Shown here in pieces: positions 1-8,945 of a stretch of 64,000 nt of DNA (its first letter is position 1; every line of letters begins with the position of its first letter). The stretch spans positions 124,001 to 188,000 of the forward strand of contig JAWKIW010000006.1 in assembly GCA_041394145.1 (NCBI GenBank). The letters run 5' to 3'. The translations under genes and the position numbers were made by a program. The DNA is from JAWKIW01 sp041394145. Lineage in GTDB: Bacteria > Actinomycetota > Acidimicrobiia > Acidimicrobiales > Acidimicrobilacustridaceae. The notes under the pieces are model-generated. The model made no database searches. It was not told the origin of the DNA and saw only the letters and a program-made list of their open reading frames with translations.

Positions 1-826
<826 letters not shown>

Positions 827-886
827 AGCAGCAGGGGCAGGCGCAGCCCCCCAGCGGCGCCCGGTGGCGGGACGTCGTCCCGCTGG

Positions 887-1063
887 TCAGTCGTCCTCGC
901 CGGCCTCGTGGAGGCACCAGGACGCATGCTCGGCGCCCGGGTCGGCCCCGCACTCGGGGCACGGTTCGTCACTGCGTTCTTCGAAGATGGCGTCGATGTC
1001 GAGGTCGTTGGAGCGCTTGAGCGCACGGGCTTCCTCGAACCGGCGATGGCGCCCCTTTTTCAC
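887..1063 (-). CDS. Small hypothetical protein with a CPECG zinc-ribbon-like motif
   Basis: A 58-residue protein: a basic N-terminal half (VKKGRHRRFEEARALKR), then an acidic stretch and a C-terminal CPECG...C cluster that could bind zinc. I chose GTG at 1063 rather than the upstream ATG at 1114. A GGGAG Shine-Dalgarno lies 8 bases before it, and a TACACT -10-like hexamer at 1104-1109 falls between the two starts. It lies between typA and a GH13 gene with no functional link visible. I do not recognise a named family. Its cysteine motif and signals make it likely to be real. Confidence 0.6.
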   Translation of the reverse strand: MKKGRHRRFEEARALKRSNDLDIDAIFEERSDEPCPECGADPGAEHASWCLHEAGEDD

Positions 1064-1103
1064 GGGCCGAACTCCCGGTGGCGATCCACTGAAACGTCCG
1101 GTC

Positions 1104-1109
1104 AGTGTA
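1104..1109 (-). promoter_or_regulatory. -10-like hexamer TACACT for the 887-1063 gene
   Basis: TANNNT hexamer about 40 bases upstream of GTG 1063, leaving a short leader that carries a GGGAG ribosome binding site. Inferred from pattern only. Confidence 0.4.
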
Positions 1110-1184
1110 GCCACCGATCGTTCGCCTGTGACAATTGCGCGGCGTCGGCCGCTTTCGGCCCCCCTCGTGGCCTTCCGGTCACGC

Positions 1185-1190
1185 TACGAT
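1185..1190 (+). promoter_or_regulatory. -10-like hexamer TACGAT, leaderless promoter for the GH13 gene
   Basis: TACGAT ends 6 bases before GTG 1197. No Shine-Dalgarno lies between them, which is the arrangement expected for a leaderless mRNA. Confidence 0.5.
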
Positions 1191-1196
1191 CGCCGC

Positions 1197-2753
1197 GTGG
1201 CCGGCCCGCGCGATCCCGATCACCCGTGGTGGCACACGGCGGTCGGCTACCAGGTCTACCCACGATCGTTCCTCGACACCACCGGCAACGGCGTGGGCGA
1301 CCTCGAGGGCATCCGCCGTCGCCTCGGCTACCTCGCGTGGCTGGGGGTCGACGCGCTGTGGATCTCGCCGTTCTACCGATCCCCGATGGCGGACTACGGC
1401 TACGACGTCGCCGACTTCTGCGACGTCGATCCGCTCTTCGGCGACCTCGTCGGCTTCGACGTCCTGCTGGCCGAGGCGCACGCCCTCGGGCTGCGGGTGA
1501 TCATCGACTGGGTGCCCAACCACACGTCGGACCAGCATCCGTGGTTCCTCGCCTCGCGCTCCTCGCGCCAGGACCCCAAGCGCGACTGGTACGTCTGGCG
1601 CGATCGCCGGCCCGACGGCTCGCCCCCGAACAACTGGGTGTCGGCGTTCACCTTCGACTCCGCATGGCAGCCCGATCCGACCACGGGGCAGTCGTACCTG
1701 CACGTGTTCCTGCCCGAGCAGCCCGACCTGAACTGGGCCAATCCCGAGGTCGAGGCGGCCATGCACGACACGCTGCGGTTCTGGCTCGATCGCGGCGTGG
1801 ACGGCTTCCGCATGGACGTCATCCACCTCATCGGCAAGGACCCGGACCTCGCCGACGATCCCGCCGACCTGGCCGGGCTCAGCCACGTCGTGCTCAACCA
1901 CCGGCCCGAGACCCACCCGCTGCTGCGCCGCATCCGTCGCCTGCTCGACGACTACCCCGGCGGTCGCATGGCGGTCGGTGAGGTCTACCTGCTCGACACC
2001 ACCATGGTGGTCGACTACCTCGGTGAGGACGACGAGCTGCACCTGGCCTTCAACTTCCCGCCGCTGTACGCGCCGTGGACGGCCGAGGCATGGCGGGCCC
2101 AGATCGAGATGACCTACGCCACCCACGATGCCGTCGGGGCCTGGCCCACCTGGGTCCTGTCGAACCACGACAACGTGAGGCACCGCACCCGCTACGGCGG
2201 CGGCGAGGCCCGAGCCCGGGCGGCGATCGTGCTGCTGCTCGGCCTGCGGGGGACCCCGTTCCTGTACGCCGGTGAGGAGCTGGGGCTGGAGGACGCCGTC
2301 GTGCCGCCGGAGCGGGTCCTCGACCCGGGCGGGCGCGACGGCTGCCGCGCCCCGATCCCGTGGGACGGGTCGCCGGGCCACGGCTGGGCGACGCCCGACC
2401 CGTGGCTGCCGTGGCCGCCCGACGCCGACCACCGCCACGCCGACGCCCTGCAGCGCGACCCGGCGTCGATCCTGCACCTGTACCGACGCCTCCTCGCCGT
2501 GCGCCGGACCTCGCGATCGCTGCACGCCGGCTCGCTCGAGCTGCTGGCAGCCGACCACGCCGCTCCCGAGGTGGTCGGTTGGGTCCGCCACGCCGATGGC
2601 GACCAGCCGCGCACCGTCCTGGTCAACTTCGGTGACGCCGCCGCCGGGGTCGACGGCGTCACCGGCACCGTCGAGGTGGCCAGCGACGGCGTCGGCGAGG
2701 GCGAGCGGTTCACCGGGGTGCTCGGCCCGGGCCAGGCCATCATCGTCCGGTGA
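1197..2753 (+). CDS. Alpha-glucosidase / oligo-1,6-glucosidase-like GH13 enzyme
   Basis: Retaining glycoside hydrolase (518 aa) that should release glucose from short alpha-glucans in the cytoplasm; no signal peptide is seen. All four GH13 regions are visible: DWVPNH (~104-109), GFRMD with nucleophile Asp207, GEVYL with acid/base Glu262, and SNHD with transition-state stabiliser Asp325. QPDLNW (~175-180) is typical of the alpha-glucosidase/oligo-1,6-glucosidase subgroup rather than amylases. A leaderless-type TACGAT supports GTG 1197 over longer upstream readings. The stop overlaps the next gene by four bases (GTGA). The substrate linkage cannot be fixed from motifs. Confidence 0.9.
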   Translation: MAGPRDPDHPWWHTAVGYQVYPRSFLDTTGNGVGDLEGIRRRLGYLAWLGVDALWISPFYRSPMADYGYDVADFCDVDPLFGDLVGFDVLLAEAHALGLRVIIDWVPNHTSDQHPWFLASRSSRQDPKRDWYVWRDRRPDGSPPNNWVSAFTFDSAWQPDPTTGQSYLHVFLPEQPDLNWANPEVEAAMHDTLRFWLDRGVDGFRMDVIHLIGKDPDLADDPADLAGLSHVVLNHRPETHPLLRRIRRLLDDYPGGRMAVGEVYLLDTTMVVDYLGEDDELHLAFNFPPLYAPWTAEAWRAQIEMTYATHDAVGAWPTWVLSNHDNVRHRTRYGGGEARARAAIVLLLGLRGTPFLYAGEELGLEDAVVPPERVLDPGGRDGCRAPIPWDGSPGHGWATPDPWLPWPPDADHRHADALQRDPASILHLYRRLLAVRRTSRSLHAGSLELLAADHAAPEVVGWVRHADGDQPRTVLVNFGDAAAGVDGVTGTVEVASDGVGEGERFTGVLGPGQAIIVR

Positions 2754-3571
2754 TCTCGCTGCCCGCCCTCGTGGCGCTGAGCGCCGCCACCGCCGGGGTC
2801 GGGGCGCTCGGTGGCCTCGGAGGTGCGGTGTTCCTCGTCCCCCTCCTCGTCCTGCTCGGCGTCGACCCCCGGGAAGCGGCACCGCTCGGGATCCTGTCGG
2901 TGGCCGGCGGCTCGCTGGCCGCCGCACCCCGCCAGCTGCGCGCCGGCCTCGTCCACCACCGACTCGGCGTCACCATGGAGATCCCGTCGAGCGCCGGCGC
3001 CATCGTCGGGGCGACGGTGGGTGGCCTCATCGCCCGCTCGCTGCTGAGCCGGATCCTCGCCGCGGTGGCGCTCGGCGCCGCCTTCGCCGCCGGGAGCCGC
3101 AAGGGGCTGCGCAACCGACCGTCGGCGGTGTTCGCCGAGGAGGAGCCCGGGGAGTGGCCGGGCACCTTGGCGGGTGCCTACCGCCTCGGCGACCAGATGG
3201 TCCCCTACCACGCTCGTCGGGTCCCCACCGGGCTGCTCGCCATGCTCGGCGCCGGGTTCGTGTCGGGCATCGCCGGGGTCGGGGGCGGCTTCATCAAGAC
3301 CCCGGCGATGAGCGAGATCATGCACGTCCCGGTCCGGGTCGCGGCGGCGACCGCCACGTTCACCGTCGGCATCACGGCGGCGGCCAGCCTGGTGGTCTAC
3401 GGCGGTCAGGGCCGGATCGAGTTCCGGCACGGGGCCGCCGTCGTGGTCGGCGGCCTGCTGGGCGGCACGCTCGGCGCCCGGCTGCAGGCTCGGCTGCCTC
3501 CCCAGCGCACCCGGCTCGTCATCAGCGTGGCGCTCGTCGTCGTCGCCCTCGTGCTCGGGATCCGCGGGTGA
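2750..3571 (+). CDS. TauE/SafE-family membrane permease (sulfite/organosulfur exporter type)
   Basis: A 273-residue polytopic membrane protein with the internal duplication typical of TauE/SafE. Glycine-rich helices GVGALGGLGGAVFLVPLL (near residue 16) and GFVSGIAGVGGGFIKTPAM (near 169) are the paired signature. Family members export sulfite, sulfoacetate or related anions, or are uncharacterised; the substrate here is unknown. It starts at GTG 2750, overlapping the GH13 stop by four bases, and ends in a second GTGA overlap with the next gene, so the three are translationally coupled. Confidence 0.85.
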   Translation: MISLPALVALSAATAGVGALGGLGGAVFLVPLLVLLGVDPREAAPLGILSVAGGSLAAAPRQLRAGLVHHRLGVTMEIPSSAGAIVGATVGGLIARSLLSRILAAVALGAAFAAGSRKGLRNRPSAVFAEEEPGEWPGTLAGAYRLGDQMVPYHARRVPTGLLAMLGAGFVSGIAGVGGGFIKTPAMSEIMHVPVRVAAATATFTVGITAAASLVVYGGQGRIEFRHGAAVVVGGLLGGTLGARLQARLPPQRTRLVISVALVVVALVLGIRG

Positions 3572-3897
3572 GCGGGGCCGAGCCACCCGTGCCGCCTGGT
3601 CCCACCGGGCCCCCACCCAACCCGCGCCGCGACCGACAACGGGCGTTGGCCGCCTTCCTGCAGGGTGCGCTGGTGGTCGCCACCCTGCTCGGGATCGCCG
3701 CGCTGGTCGTGCCCGAAGCGGTGCACCGCGCCCTGGCGATCGCCATGGTCGTCGTGCTCGTCGGTGTGCCGGTCGTGCGCGTCGGCTGGCTCGTCGTGCG
3801 CTGGGCGCGACGCCGGGACTGGCGGTTCGTGGCTGCCGGCACCGCGCTGCTCACCGTGCTCGCGCTCGGGCTGGTCCTGTCGTTCCGGGGGGTCTGA
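3568..3897 (+). CDS. Small three-helix membrane protein, DUF1634-like partner of the TauE permease
   Basis: A 109-residue protein with a proline-rich cytoplasmic N-terminus, then three hydrophobic helices (starting at ~29, ~53 and ~86) separated by a basic loop (RWARRRDWR). Size, topology and position directly after a TauE/SafE gene match the DUF1634 family, which commonly accompanies that permease. The family call rests on context more than on a motif. GTG 3568 overlaps the permease stop (GTGA). It may modulate the transporter; no function is demonstrated. Confidence 0.7.
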   Translation: MSGAEPPVPPGPTGPPPNPRRDRQRALAAFLQGALVVATLLGIAALVVPEAVHRALAIAMVVVLVGVPVVRVGWLVVRWARRRDWRFVAAGTALLTVLALGLVLSFRGV

Positions 3898-3906
3898 CGA
3901 GCCGGA

Positions 3907-5094
3907 TCAGCCGTGCAGGGACCGATGCGATCGGGCCTCGAGCACCAGGCCCCCATGGCCGTCGAAGGCGAGGGCGGCCTCGCCGGACACCAGCTTGCGG
4001 ATGGGTTCGCCCACGAGCTCGGCGCGCCACCCCACGGCGAGTCGTGCGTCCTCGTCGCCGCGCAGCAGCGCCTCGAGATCCGCCCGGGTGGCCAGCAGCG
4101 CGGTGTCGATCTGGCGATCGCGGGCGAGCTGGCTCACCCACGCCGACACCAGCCCGACCGCCGGTCGCAGCTCGCGGTCGAGCTCGCGGGGCGGAGCGTC
4201 GTCGGAGGCCGGCGGACGGGCCGCCAGGCCGTCGGCCACCGCGTCGAGCACCTGGCGGGCCAGATCGTCGCGCAGGTGGCGTTCGTCGAGCCCCCGGACG
4301 CGGCGGAGCTCGGCGAGGCTCTTGGGCGGGCGCTGGGCGATGCCGACCACGGCGAGGTCGGGCAGCACGAACCGGGGTGGCTGGTCGAGCGCGGCGGCTC
4401 GCCGCTCTCGCCAGGCGGCCACCGACCGGGCGACGGACCGGGCCTTGCCCCGGAGCTGGCGGGCCTCCTTGATGCGCCGCCAGGCGTCGGCGGGATCGCG
4501 GGCCCCCCGACTGCGGAGGCGCACCCCCTCGCACTCGTCGAGGGCCCACTGGAGCCGCCCGCGGGCGGTGAGCCGCTCGACGAGGGAGCGGTGGACGTCG
4601 AGCAGGTGGGCGACGTCGGACGCGGCGTAGGCGCACTGGGCGTCGGTGAGCGGACGGGCGAGCCAGTCGGTGAGCCGATCGGCCTTCGGCACGTGGAGGC
4701 CGAGCTCGCGCTCGTACAGCGACGCCAACGACGGCGTCGCCATGCCGAGGAAGCCGGCGGCCACCTGCGTGTCGAAGAGGCGGGCGGGCACGACGCCGCA
4801 GACCTGCTCGAGCACCTCGAGGTCCTGGTCCGCGGCGTGCAGCACAGCGAGCCCGTCGCCCGTGAGCACCTCCGCCAAGGGGGCGACGTCGACGGCCAGC
4901 GGATCGATCAGCACCAGGTGACCGGGCCAGGCGATCTGCAGGAGCGCCAGCTTCGGGAAGTAGGTGCGCTCCCGGTGGAACTCGGTGTCGAGCGCGTAGG
5001 CGGGCTCGGCGAGCAGGGCGTCGACGGTCTCGTGCAGGGCGCTGGTGGTGTCGACCCAGCGGGGCGTCGGCTCGGACGGCGGCGCGGGTCCCAT
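3907..5094 (-). CDS. rnd: Ribonuclease D (DEDDy exonuclease with C-terminal HRDC region)
   Basis: 3'-5' exoribonuclease of structured RNA maturation (395 aa). The DEDDy catalytic set is visible: Asp36 and Glu38 in LDTEFHRE, Asp91 in HAADQDLEVL, and Tyr156 with Asp160 in YAASDVAHLL. After ~residue 200 comes the helical HRDC-like half, with RPPKSLAELRRVRG matching the domain core. It starts 22 bases after the rhodanese gene stop on the same strand, so they probably form an operon. Its stop faces that of the preceding plus-strand gene ten bases away. Confidence 0.93.
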   Translation of the reverse strand: MGPAPPSEPTPRWVDTTSALHETVDALLAEPAYALDTEFHRERTYFPKLALLQIAWPGHLVLIDPLAVDVAPLAEVLTGDGLAVLHAADQDLEVLEQVCGVVPARLFDTQVAAGFLGMATPSLASLYERELGLHVPKADRLTDWLARPLTDAQCAYAASDVAHLLDVHRSLVERLTARGRLQWALDECEGVRLRSRGARDPADAWRRIKEARQLRGKARSVARSVAAWRERRAAALDQPPRFVLPDLAVVGIAQRPPKSLAELRRVRGLDERHLRDDLARQVLDAVADGLAARPPASDDAPPRELDRELRPAVGLVSAWVSQLARDRQIDTALLATRADLEALLRGDEDARLAVGWRAELVGEPIRKLVSGEAALAFDGHGGLVLEARSHRSLHG

Positions 5095-5116
5095 GGCAGC
5101 GACGGCGGGCCGGCGC

Positions 5117-5440
5117 TCAGCCGGGCTCGGACCCCGTCACGACGCCGTGGCCCGCCTGCATCCAGGCCATGGTGCCGCCCCGCACGTTGATGGCATCGAT
5201 CCCGAGCGGACGCAGGTACTGCGCGGCCCGATGGCTGCGGGCACCGGTGCGGCAGATGATCAGCACCGGTGCGTCGGTGGGGAGCTCGGCCACCCGGTCG
5301 GGCACCTCCGCCAACGGGACGAGCACGGCGCCGGGCACGTGGCCACCGGTGTACTCCTCGGGTTGGCGCACGTCGAGGACGAACGCGCCGTCGGCGCGTC
5401 GCTCGGCGAGCTCGGGTACGTCGATCTCGGGGACATCCAC
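5117..5440 (-). CDS. Single-domain rhodanese (sulfurtransferase)
   Basis: Small GlpE/PspE-type rhodanese of 107 residues that would transfer sulfane sulfur through a persulfide. The active-site loop CRTGAR carries the catalytic Cys, and the N-terminal FVLDVRQPEEYTGGHVPGAVLVP is the second hallmark. Start GTG 5440 is preceded by a TACGCT hexamer 8 bases upstream, suggesting a leaderless message. It leads an operon with rnd and is divergent from sixA. Confidence 0.9.
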   Translation of the reverse strand: MDVPEIDVPELAERRADGAFVLDVRQPEEYTGGHVPGAVLVPLAEVPDRVAELPTDAPVLIICRTGARSHRAAQYLRPLGIDAINVRGGTMAWMQAGHGVVTGSEPG

Positions 5441-5448
5441 GGCGCAGC

Positions 5449-5454
5449 AGCGTA
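5449..5454 (-). promoter_or_regulatory. -10-like hexamer TACGCT, leaderless promoter for rhodanese-rnd
   Basis: Eight bases separate the hexamer from GTG 5440; no Shine-Dalgarno lies between. Confidence 0.45.
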
Positions 5455-5503
5455 TCCGCCCCGCTTGTCCCCGGTCGTGGCAGGACGCGACGATCATGGC
5501 GCC

Positions 5504-6004
5504 GTGCGGACCCTCCACCTGCTGCGCCACGCCAAGTCGGACTGGTCCGACGCGTCGTTGGCGGACAGAGCTCGACCGCTCAACCGCCGCGGGCGGCGAG
5601 CCCGGCGCACGATCGCCGACCACGTCACGGGGTGGCACGTCGACCTCGTCGTCACCTCTGACGCGGCGCGGGCGATGGCGACCGCGGCACCCGTGGTGGC
5701 CGCGCTGGGGTGCGAGCTGCGCATCGAGCCGCGCCTCTACGACGACGGCGACGACGCCGCCGGGCTCCTGGCGGTGGTCCGCGAGCTGGCCGACGAGACG
5801 CCGGTCGTGCTGATGGTCGGGCACAACCCCGGGATCGAGCAGCTCGCGGATCTGCTCGCCGGCGGTGCTCCGGCCTTCCCCACCGCCGCCCTCGCCACCC
5901 TCGAGCTCGCCGTCGCACGGTGGGCGGAGGCCGCCCCGGGCACGGCGACGCTCACCGCCTTCGTCACGGCGCGGACCCTCGACGAGGGCGACGGGTCCCG
6001 CTGA
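5504..6004 (+). CDS. sixA: SixA-type phosphohistidine phosphatase
   Basis: Histidine phosphatase superfamily protein of 166 residues. The catalytic LLRHAKSDW (RHG motif) lies at the N-terminus. VTSDAARAMATA supplies the second phosphate-binding Arg, and VLMVGHNPGIEQL carries the C-terminal catalytic His. The RHAKSDW wording is that of SixA, which dephosphorylates histidine phosphotransfer proteins in enterics; actinobacterial substrates are unknown. GTG 5504 gives the conserved VRTLHLLRHAK start. It is divergent from the rhodanese gene, and its 3' end overlaps the converging mobA-like gene by 41 bases. Confidence 0.88.
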   Translation: MRTLHLLRHAKSDWSDASLADRARPLNRRGRRARRTIADHVTGWHVDLVVTSDAARAMATAAPVVAALGCELRIEPRLYDDGDDAAGLLAVVRELADETPVVLMVGHNPGIEQLADLLAGGAPAFPTAALATLELAVARWAEAAPGTATLTAFVTARTLDEGDGSR

Positions 6005-6588
6005 ACGCGGCGAGATCGTCGGGGGTGTCGACGTCGGCGACAGCCGCGGCCTCGACGCCTCCCAGCTCGACGTGGACCACGCTCTCGGCCAACGCCCGCT
6101 TCGGCGCGCGCACACCGCCGGCGAACGCATCGGACAGGTGCGGCCGTGCCGCGACCCGGACCGCGACGAGCTGGGTCTGGGCGATGCCGCCCACGACCGG
6201 CACGGCGCCCATCGCACGGGCAGGATCGGTGGCCGCCAAGGCCTCGACCAACCGGGCGACGACCACGTCGGTCAGCCGGGGAGGTCGCAGGAGGCCACCA
6301 CCGCGATCGACGGCGCCCCTCCTCGTCGGCCACGTGCGCCAGACCGGTGATCATCCCCCGAGCGGCCCGGCACCCGGCCACCGGTCCGCGACGGGCACGA
6401 GGCCGTGTCGCTCCAGCGCCGCCGCCGCGCCTCCGACGGCGAGCACCCTCACCGCGCCGGCGGCGGTGAGCGCGGCGGCGACGTGCTGCCAGCGGGACGC
6501 CGTCCACCACCAGCACGGACTTGTCCTGCCCCATCCGGCGCGACGAGCCGCCGGTGAGCACGATGCCGGTGAACGATTCGGTCGTCAC
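5964..6588 (-). pseudogene. mobA: MobA-like molybdenum cofactor guanylyltransferase, frameshifted as sequenced
   Basis: Nucleotidyltransferase that would attach GMP to molybdopterin. The N-terminus VLTGGSSRRMGQDKS is the GTP-binding signature of the MobA/IspD fold. The rest is recoverable only by switching frame about four times (near 6487, 6352, 6315 and 6284). Pieces read in turn ...LAVGGAAAALERHGL, GMITGLAHVADEEG, SIAVVASCDLPG, and finally VEALAATDPARAM through to DVDTPDDLAAF, a typical C-terminal motif. Every piece is conserved and in order, so sequencing error is likelier than decay. It starts 12 bases after the decarboxylase stop. Confidence 0.72.
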
Positions 6589-6600
6589 CCGGCCGTCGCC

Positions 6601-7836
6601 TCAGCCGAGGTCGGCGATGCCGCCGTAGGCCGCCGCCTTGCCCCGGCTGACGCCGTGATCGGCCACCGCCTCGGCGAGGTCGCCGAGGAAGTCGTCGACC
6701 ACGTGCTCGTGGTACGGCGACACCATCAGGTGCAGGCCACCCTGCTGGCGATCGAGGTTCCAGCCACGGTCGTCCATCACGTCGCCGACCGCCCCGATGT
6801 CGACGGCGTCCGAGGCGATCTGGAAGACGCTGAGGTCGGGATCGCCGGTGACGTCGACGCCGTCGATGGCGTCGATGCCGGCCCGGAACCGACGGGTGGC
6901 GTCGCGGACCTGGGTCGCCTTGCGCAGGTAGCCGTCGGCCCCGAGGTGGCGCACGGTCGCCCATGCCCCGGCGATGGGTGCGGCCGGCCGGGTCCCGGCG
7001 GTGGTGACCGAGCCGTACAGGCCTCCGGGCCACTCGTCGTAGACGAACCACTGGTGCCGCACCAGGGCCGGGTCGCGGTACAGGATCAGCGAGGCGCCCT
7101 TGAAGCAGTAGCCGTACTTGTGGATGTCGGCCGACAGCGACGTGACCCCCTCGACGCGGAAGTCCCACGGCGGGACCGGCTCGCCCAACCGCTCCCAGAA
7201 CGGCAGCAGCCAGCCACCGAGGCAGGCGTCGACGTGGCACAGCACGTCGCGCTCGGCCGCCAGCGAGGCCAGCGCCGGGATCGGATCGATCACGCCGTAG
7301 GGGTAGCACGGCGCCGAGCCGACCACGAGCACGGTGTCGTCGTCCACGAGCGCTGCCATGGCGTCGGGGTCGGCCCGCAGGTCGGCGCCCACCGGGGCGC
7401 GCCGATGCTCGATGCGCAGGTAGTGGCAGGCCTTGGCGAAGGCCGGGTGCACGGTGTCGGCGGTGACGATGTTCGGCGCGGTGATCCCCTTGACCTTGTC
7501 GCCGCGGTCACGGGCGGTGTGCACGGCGAGGAAGATCGATTCGGTGCCGCCGCTCGACATCGTCCCTGCCTCGGGATCGGTGCCGAGCAGGTCGGCGCCC
7601 ATGGCGACGACCTCGGCCTCCATCTGCACCAGGCTCGGGTACTTGAACGGGTTGAGGGCGTTCTCGTGGAAGTAGGCGCGGACCACGGCCTCCTGGAGCC
7701 GCTCGAGCTCGGCGTCGTCGGGGTGGTACACGAGGCTGAAGGCGCGACCGCTGCGCCAGTCGATGTCGCCACCGGCGAGCTGGTCCAGCTCACCCAGCAG
7801 CTCGTCGGCACCGGTGCCGTGCTCCGGGAACCCCAC
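6601..7836 (-). CDS. PLP-dependent group II decarboxylase / sphingosine-phosphate-lyase-like enzyme
   Basis: Fold-type I PLP enzyme of 411 residues. SSGGTESI (~94-101) binds the cofactor phosphate, HVDA (Asp203) holds the pyridine nitrogen, and SADIHKYGYC carries the Schiff-base Lys240. Arrangement and length fit the glutamate decarboxylase / sphingosine-1-phosphate lyase branch, acting on an amino acid or phospho-amino alcohol. I chose GTG 7836: GGAGG lies six bases before it, whereas the TTG at 7842 sits directly on that site. It follows the flavin reductase with near overlap. Substrate is undetermined. Confidence 0.83.
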   Translation of the reverse strand: MGFPEHGTGADELLGELDQLAGGDIDWRSGRAFSLVYHPDDAELERLQEAVVRAYFHENALNPFKYPSLVQMEAEVVAMGADLLGTDPEAGTMSSGGTESIFLAVHTARDRGDKVKGITAPNIVTADTVHPAFAKACHYLRIEHRRAPVGADLRADPDAMAALVDDDTVLVVGSAPCYPYGVIDPIPALASLAAERDVLCHVDACLGGWLLPFWERLGEPVPPWDFRVEGVTSLSADIHKYGYCFKGASLILYRDPALVRHQWFVYDEWPGGLYGSVTTAGTRPAAPIAGAWATVRHLGADGYLRKATQVRDATRRFRAGIDAIDGVDVTGDPDLSVFQIASDAVDIGAVGDVMDDRGWNLDRQQGGLHLMVSPYHEHVVDDFLGDLAEAVADHGVSRGKAAAYGGIADLG

Positions 7837-7838
7837 GG

Positions 7839-8405
7839 TCAACCTCCGTAGCTCATGCGGGTGTCCTCCATGCGCAGCACCGGCGTCTCCTCCTGGTCGC
7901 GGAACCCGCAGTCGACGACCTCACCGATGAAGAAGGTGTGCGTGCCGCAGTCGACCCCGTCGCGCACCTCGCACTCGATCCACGCCACCGCCTGGTCGAG
8001 GATCGGCACCCCGGTGGCGCTGCCGTCGCGGAACGCGAAGCCGTTGAGCGTCATGGCGTCGAGATCGACGTCGACCGGCTTGGTGAACTTGCGCACGATC
8101 GCGCGGTCCTCACGATCGATCGTGCACACCGAGAACGATCGCCCCTCGGCGACGAGCTGGTGGGTGAGTGCGTGCTTGTCGACGCCGATGCCGACCAGCT
8201 TGGGCTCGAAGGCCACCTGCGTAGCCCAGTTCAACGTCATGGCGTTGCGTCGATCGCCCGCCCGGCTGCCCACGACGTACAGGCCGTAGGGCAGGGACCA
8301 CAGCACCCGGCGGCGGAGCTTGTCGTAGGCTTCACGCGCCTCGTCGGTGTCGGCGACCACGGCCGGGAACGGCCCGATCGCCCCGGTGCCCCCCGGTGCG
8401 GCCAT
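7839..8405 (-). CDS. Flavin reductase-like FMN-binding protein
   Basis: A 188-residue protein of the flavin reductase-like split-barrel family, which reduces FMN/FAD with NAD(P)H or serves as the reductase partner of a monooxygenase. Typical segments are GLYVVGSR, NAMTLNWATQVAFEPKLVGIGV, FSVCTIDRED, and a C-terminal HTFFIGEVVD. ATG 8405 is preceded by a TACGGT hexamer with 6-base spacing. The stop overlaps the ribosome binding region of the decarboxylase downstream. No partner oxygenase is next to it. Confidence 0.85.
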   Translation of the reverse strand: MAAPGGTGAIGPFPAVVADTDEAREAYDKLRRRVLWSLPYGLYVVGSRAGDRRNAMTLNWATQVAFEPKLVGIGVDKHALTHQLVAEGRSFSVCTIDREDRAIVRKFTKPVDVDLDAMTLNGFAFRDGSATGVPILDQAVAWIECEVRDGVDCGTHTFFIGEVVDCGFRDQEETPVLRMEDTRMSYGG

Positions 8406-8411
8406 GGCTGC

Positions 8412-8417
8412 ACCGTA
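8412..8417 (-). promoter_or_regulatory. -10-like hexamer TACGGT, leaderless promoter for the flavin reductase operon
   Basis: Six bases separate the hexamer from ATG 8405. Confidence 0.5.
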
Positions 8418-8489
8418 GCGGGACGGCGGAGGACGCGGCGAGGCAGCGCCGGCGGCGGCCGCAGCGCCGCTGACGCGCAGGCCCGGGTG

Positions 8490-8933
8490 TCAGCGCAGCT
8501 CGGCCGGTGGCCACGCCGGGTCGAGCTGGCGCAGGAACTGGGTGCAGCGCTCGGCTTCGTCGTCCTCGCCGATGCGCTCGGCCATGCGACGCAGGCCGTC
8601 GAGCGCCCGCAGGAAGCCGCGGTTCTCGGGGTGCTCCCAACGCACGTAGCCGCTGCCTCGCCAGCCGCTCTGTCGCAGCCGGTCGAGCCCGCGGTGGTAG
8701 CCGACGCGATAGGCGGCGTAGGCCTCCACGTCGTCGCGGGCGAGGTCGCCCAGGCGGGCCCACCCGTCGAGGAACCGGGGGTTGTCGGCCACCACCGCCG
8801 CCACCGCCCCTCGCCGTGCGTCCGCGGGCGCCGCCAGCGCGTCGGCGAGGGCGGCCACGACGTCGCCGGGCTCGGGATCGAGGACCGTCTCGGACGGACC
8901 GGACGAGGTCAGGGACACGGACTGGTCGGCCAT
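8490..8933 (-). CDS. DUF3151 family protein
   Basis: A 147-residue soluble protein of an actinobacterial family of unknown function. Recognisable parts are FLDGWARLGDLA, then YRVGYHRGLDRLRQSGWRG, EHPENRGFLRALDGLRRMAE, and a short C-terminal tail. The middle resembles a TPR-like helical array. Start ATG 8933 follows a TAGGGT hexamer with 6-base spacing. It is ten bases beyond the hydrolase stop, so it may be read both from its own promoter and from the upstream operon. Confidence 0.85.
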   Translation of the reverse strand: MADQSVSLTSSGPSETVLDPEPGDVVAALADALAAPADARRGAVAAVVADNPRFLDGWARLGDLARDDVEAYAAYRVGYHRGLDRLRQSGWRGSGYVRWEHPENRGFLRALDGLRRMAERIGEDDEAERCTQFLRQLDPAWPPAELR

Positions 8934-8939
8934 GGGCGC

Positions 8940-8945
8940 ACCCTA
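8940..8945 (-). promoter_or_regulatory. -10-like hexamer TAGGGT, leaderless promoter for the DUF3151 gene
   Basis: Six bases before ATG 8933; it overlaps the stop region of the upstream hydrolase gene. Confidence 0.45.

Noticed and set aside
1179..2927. Long minus-strand open frame opposite the GH13 gene
   Set aside because: The plus strand carries all four GH13 motifs; the minus reading is low-complexity shadow sequence.
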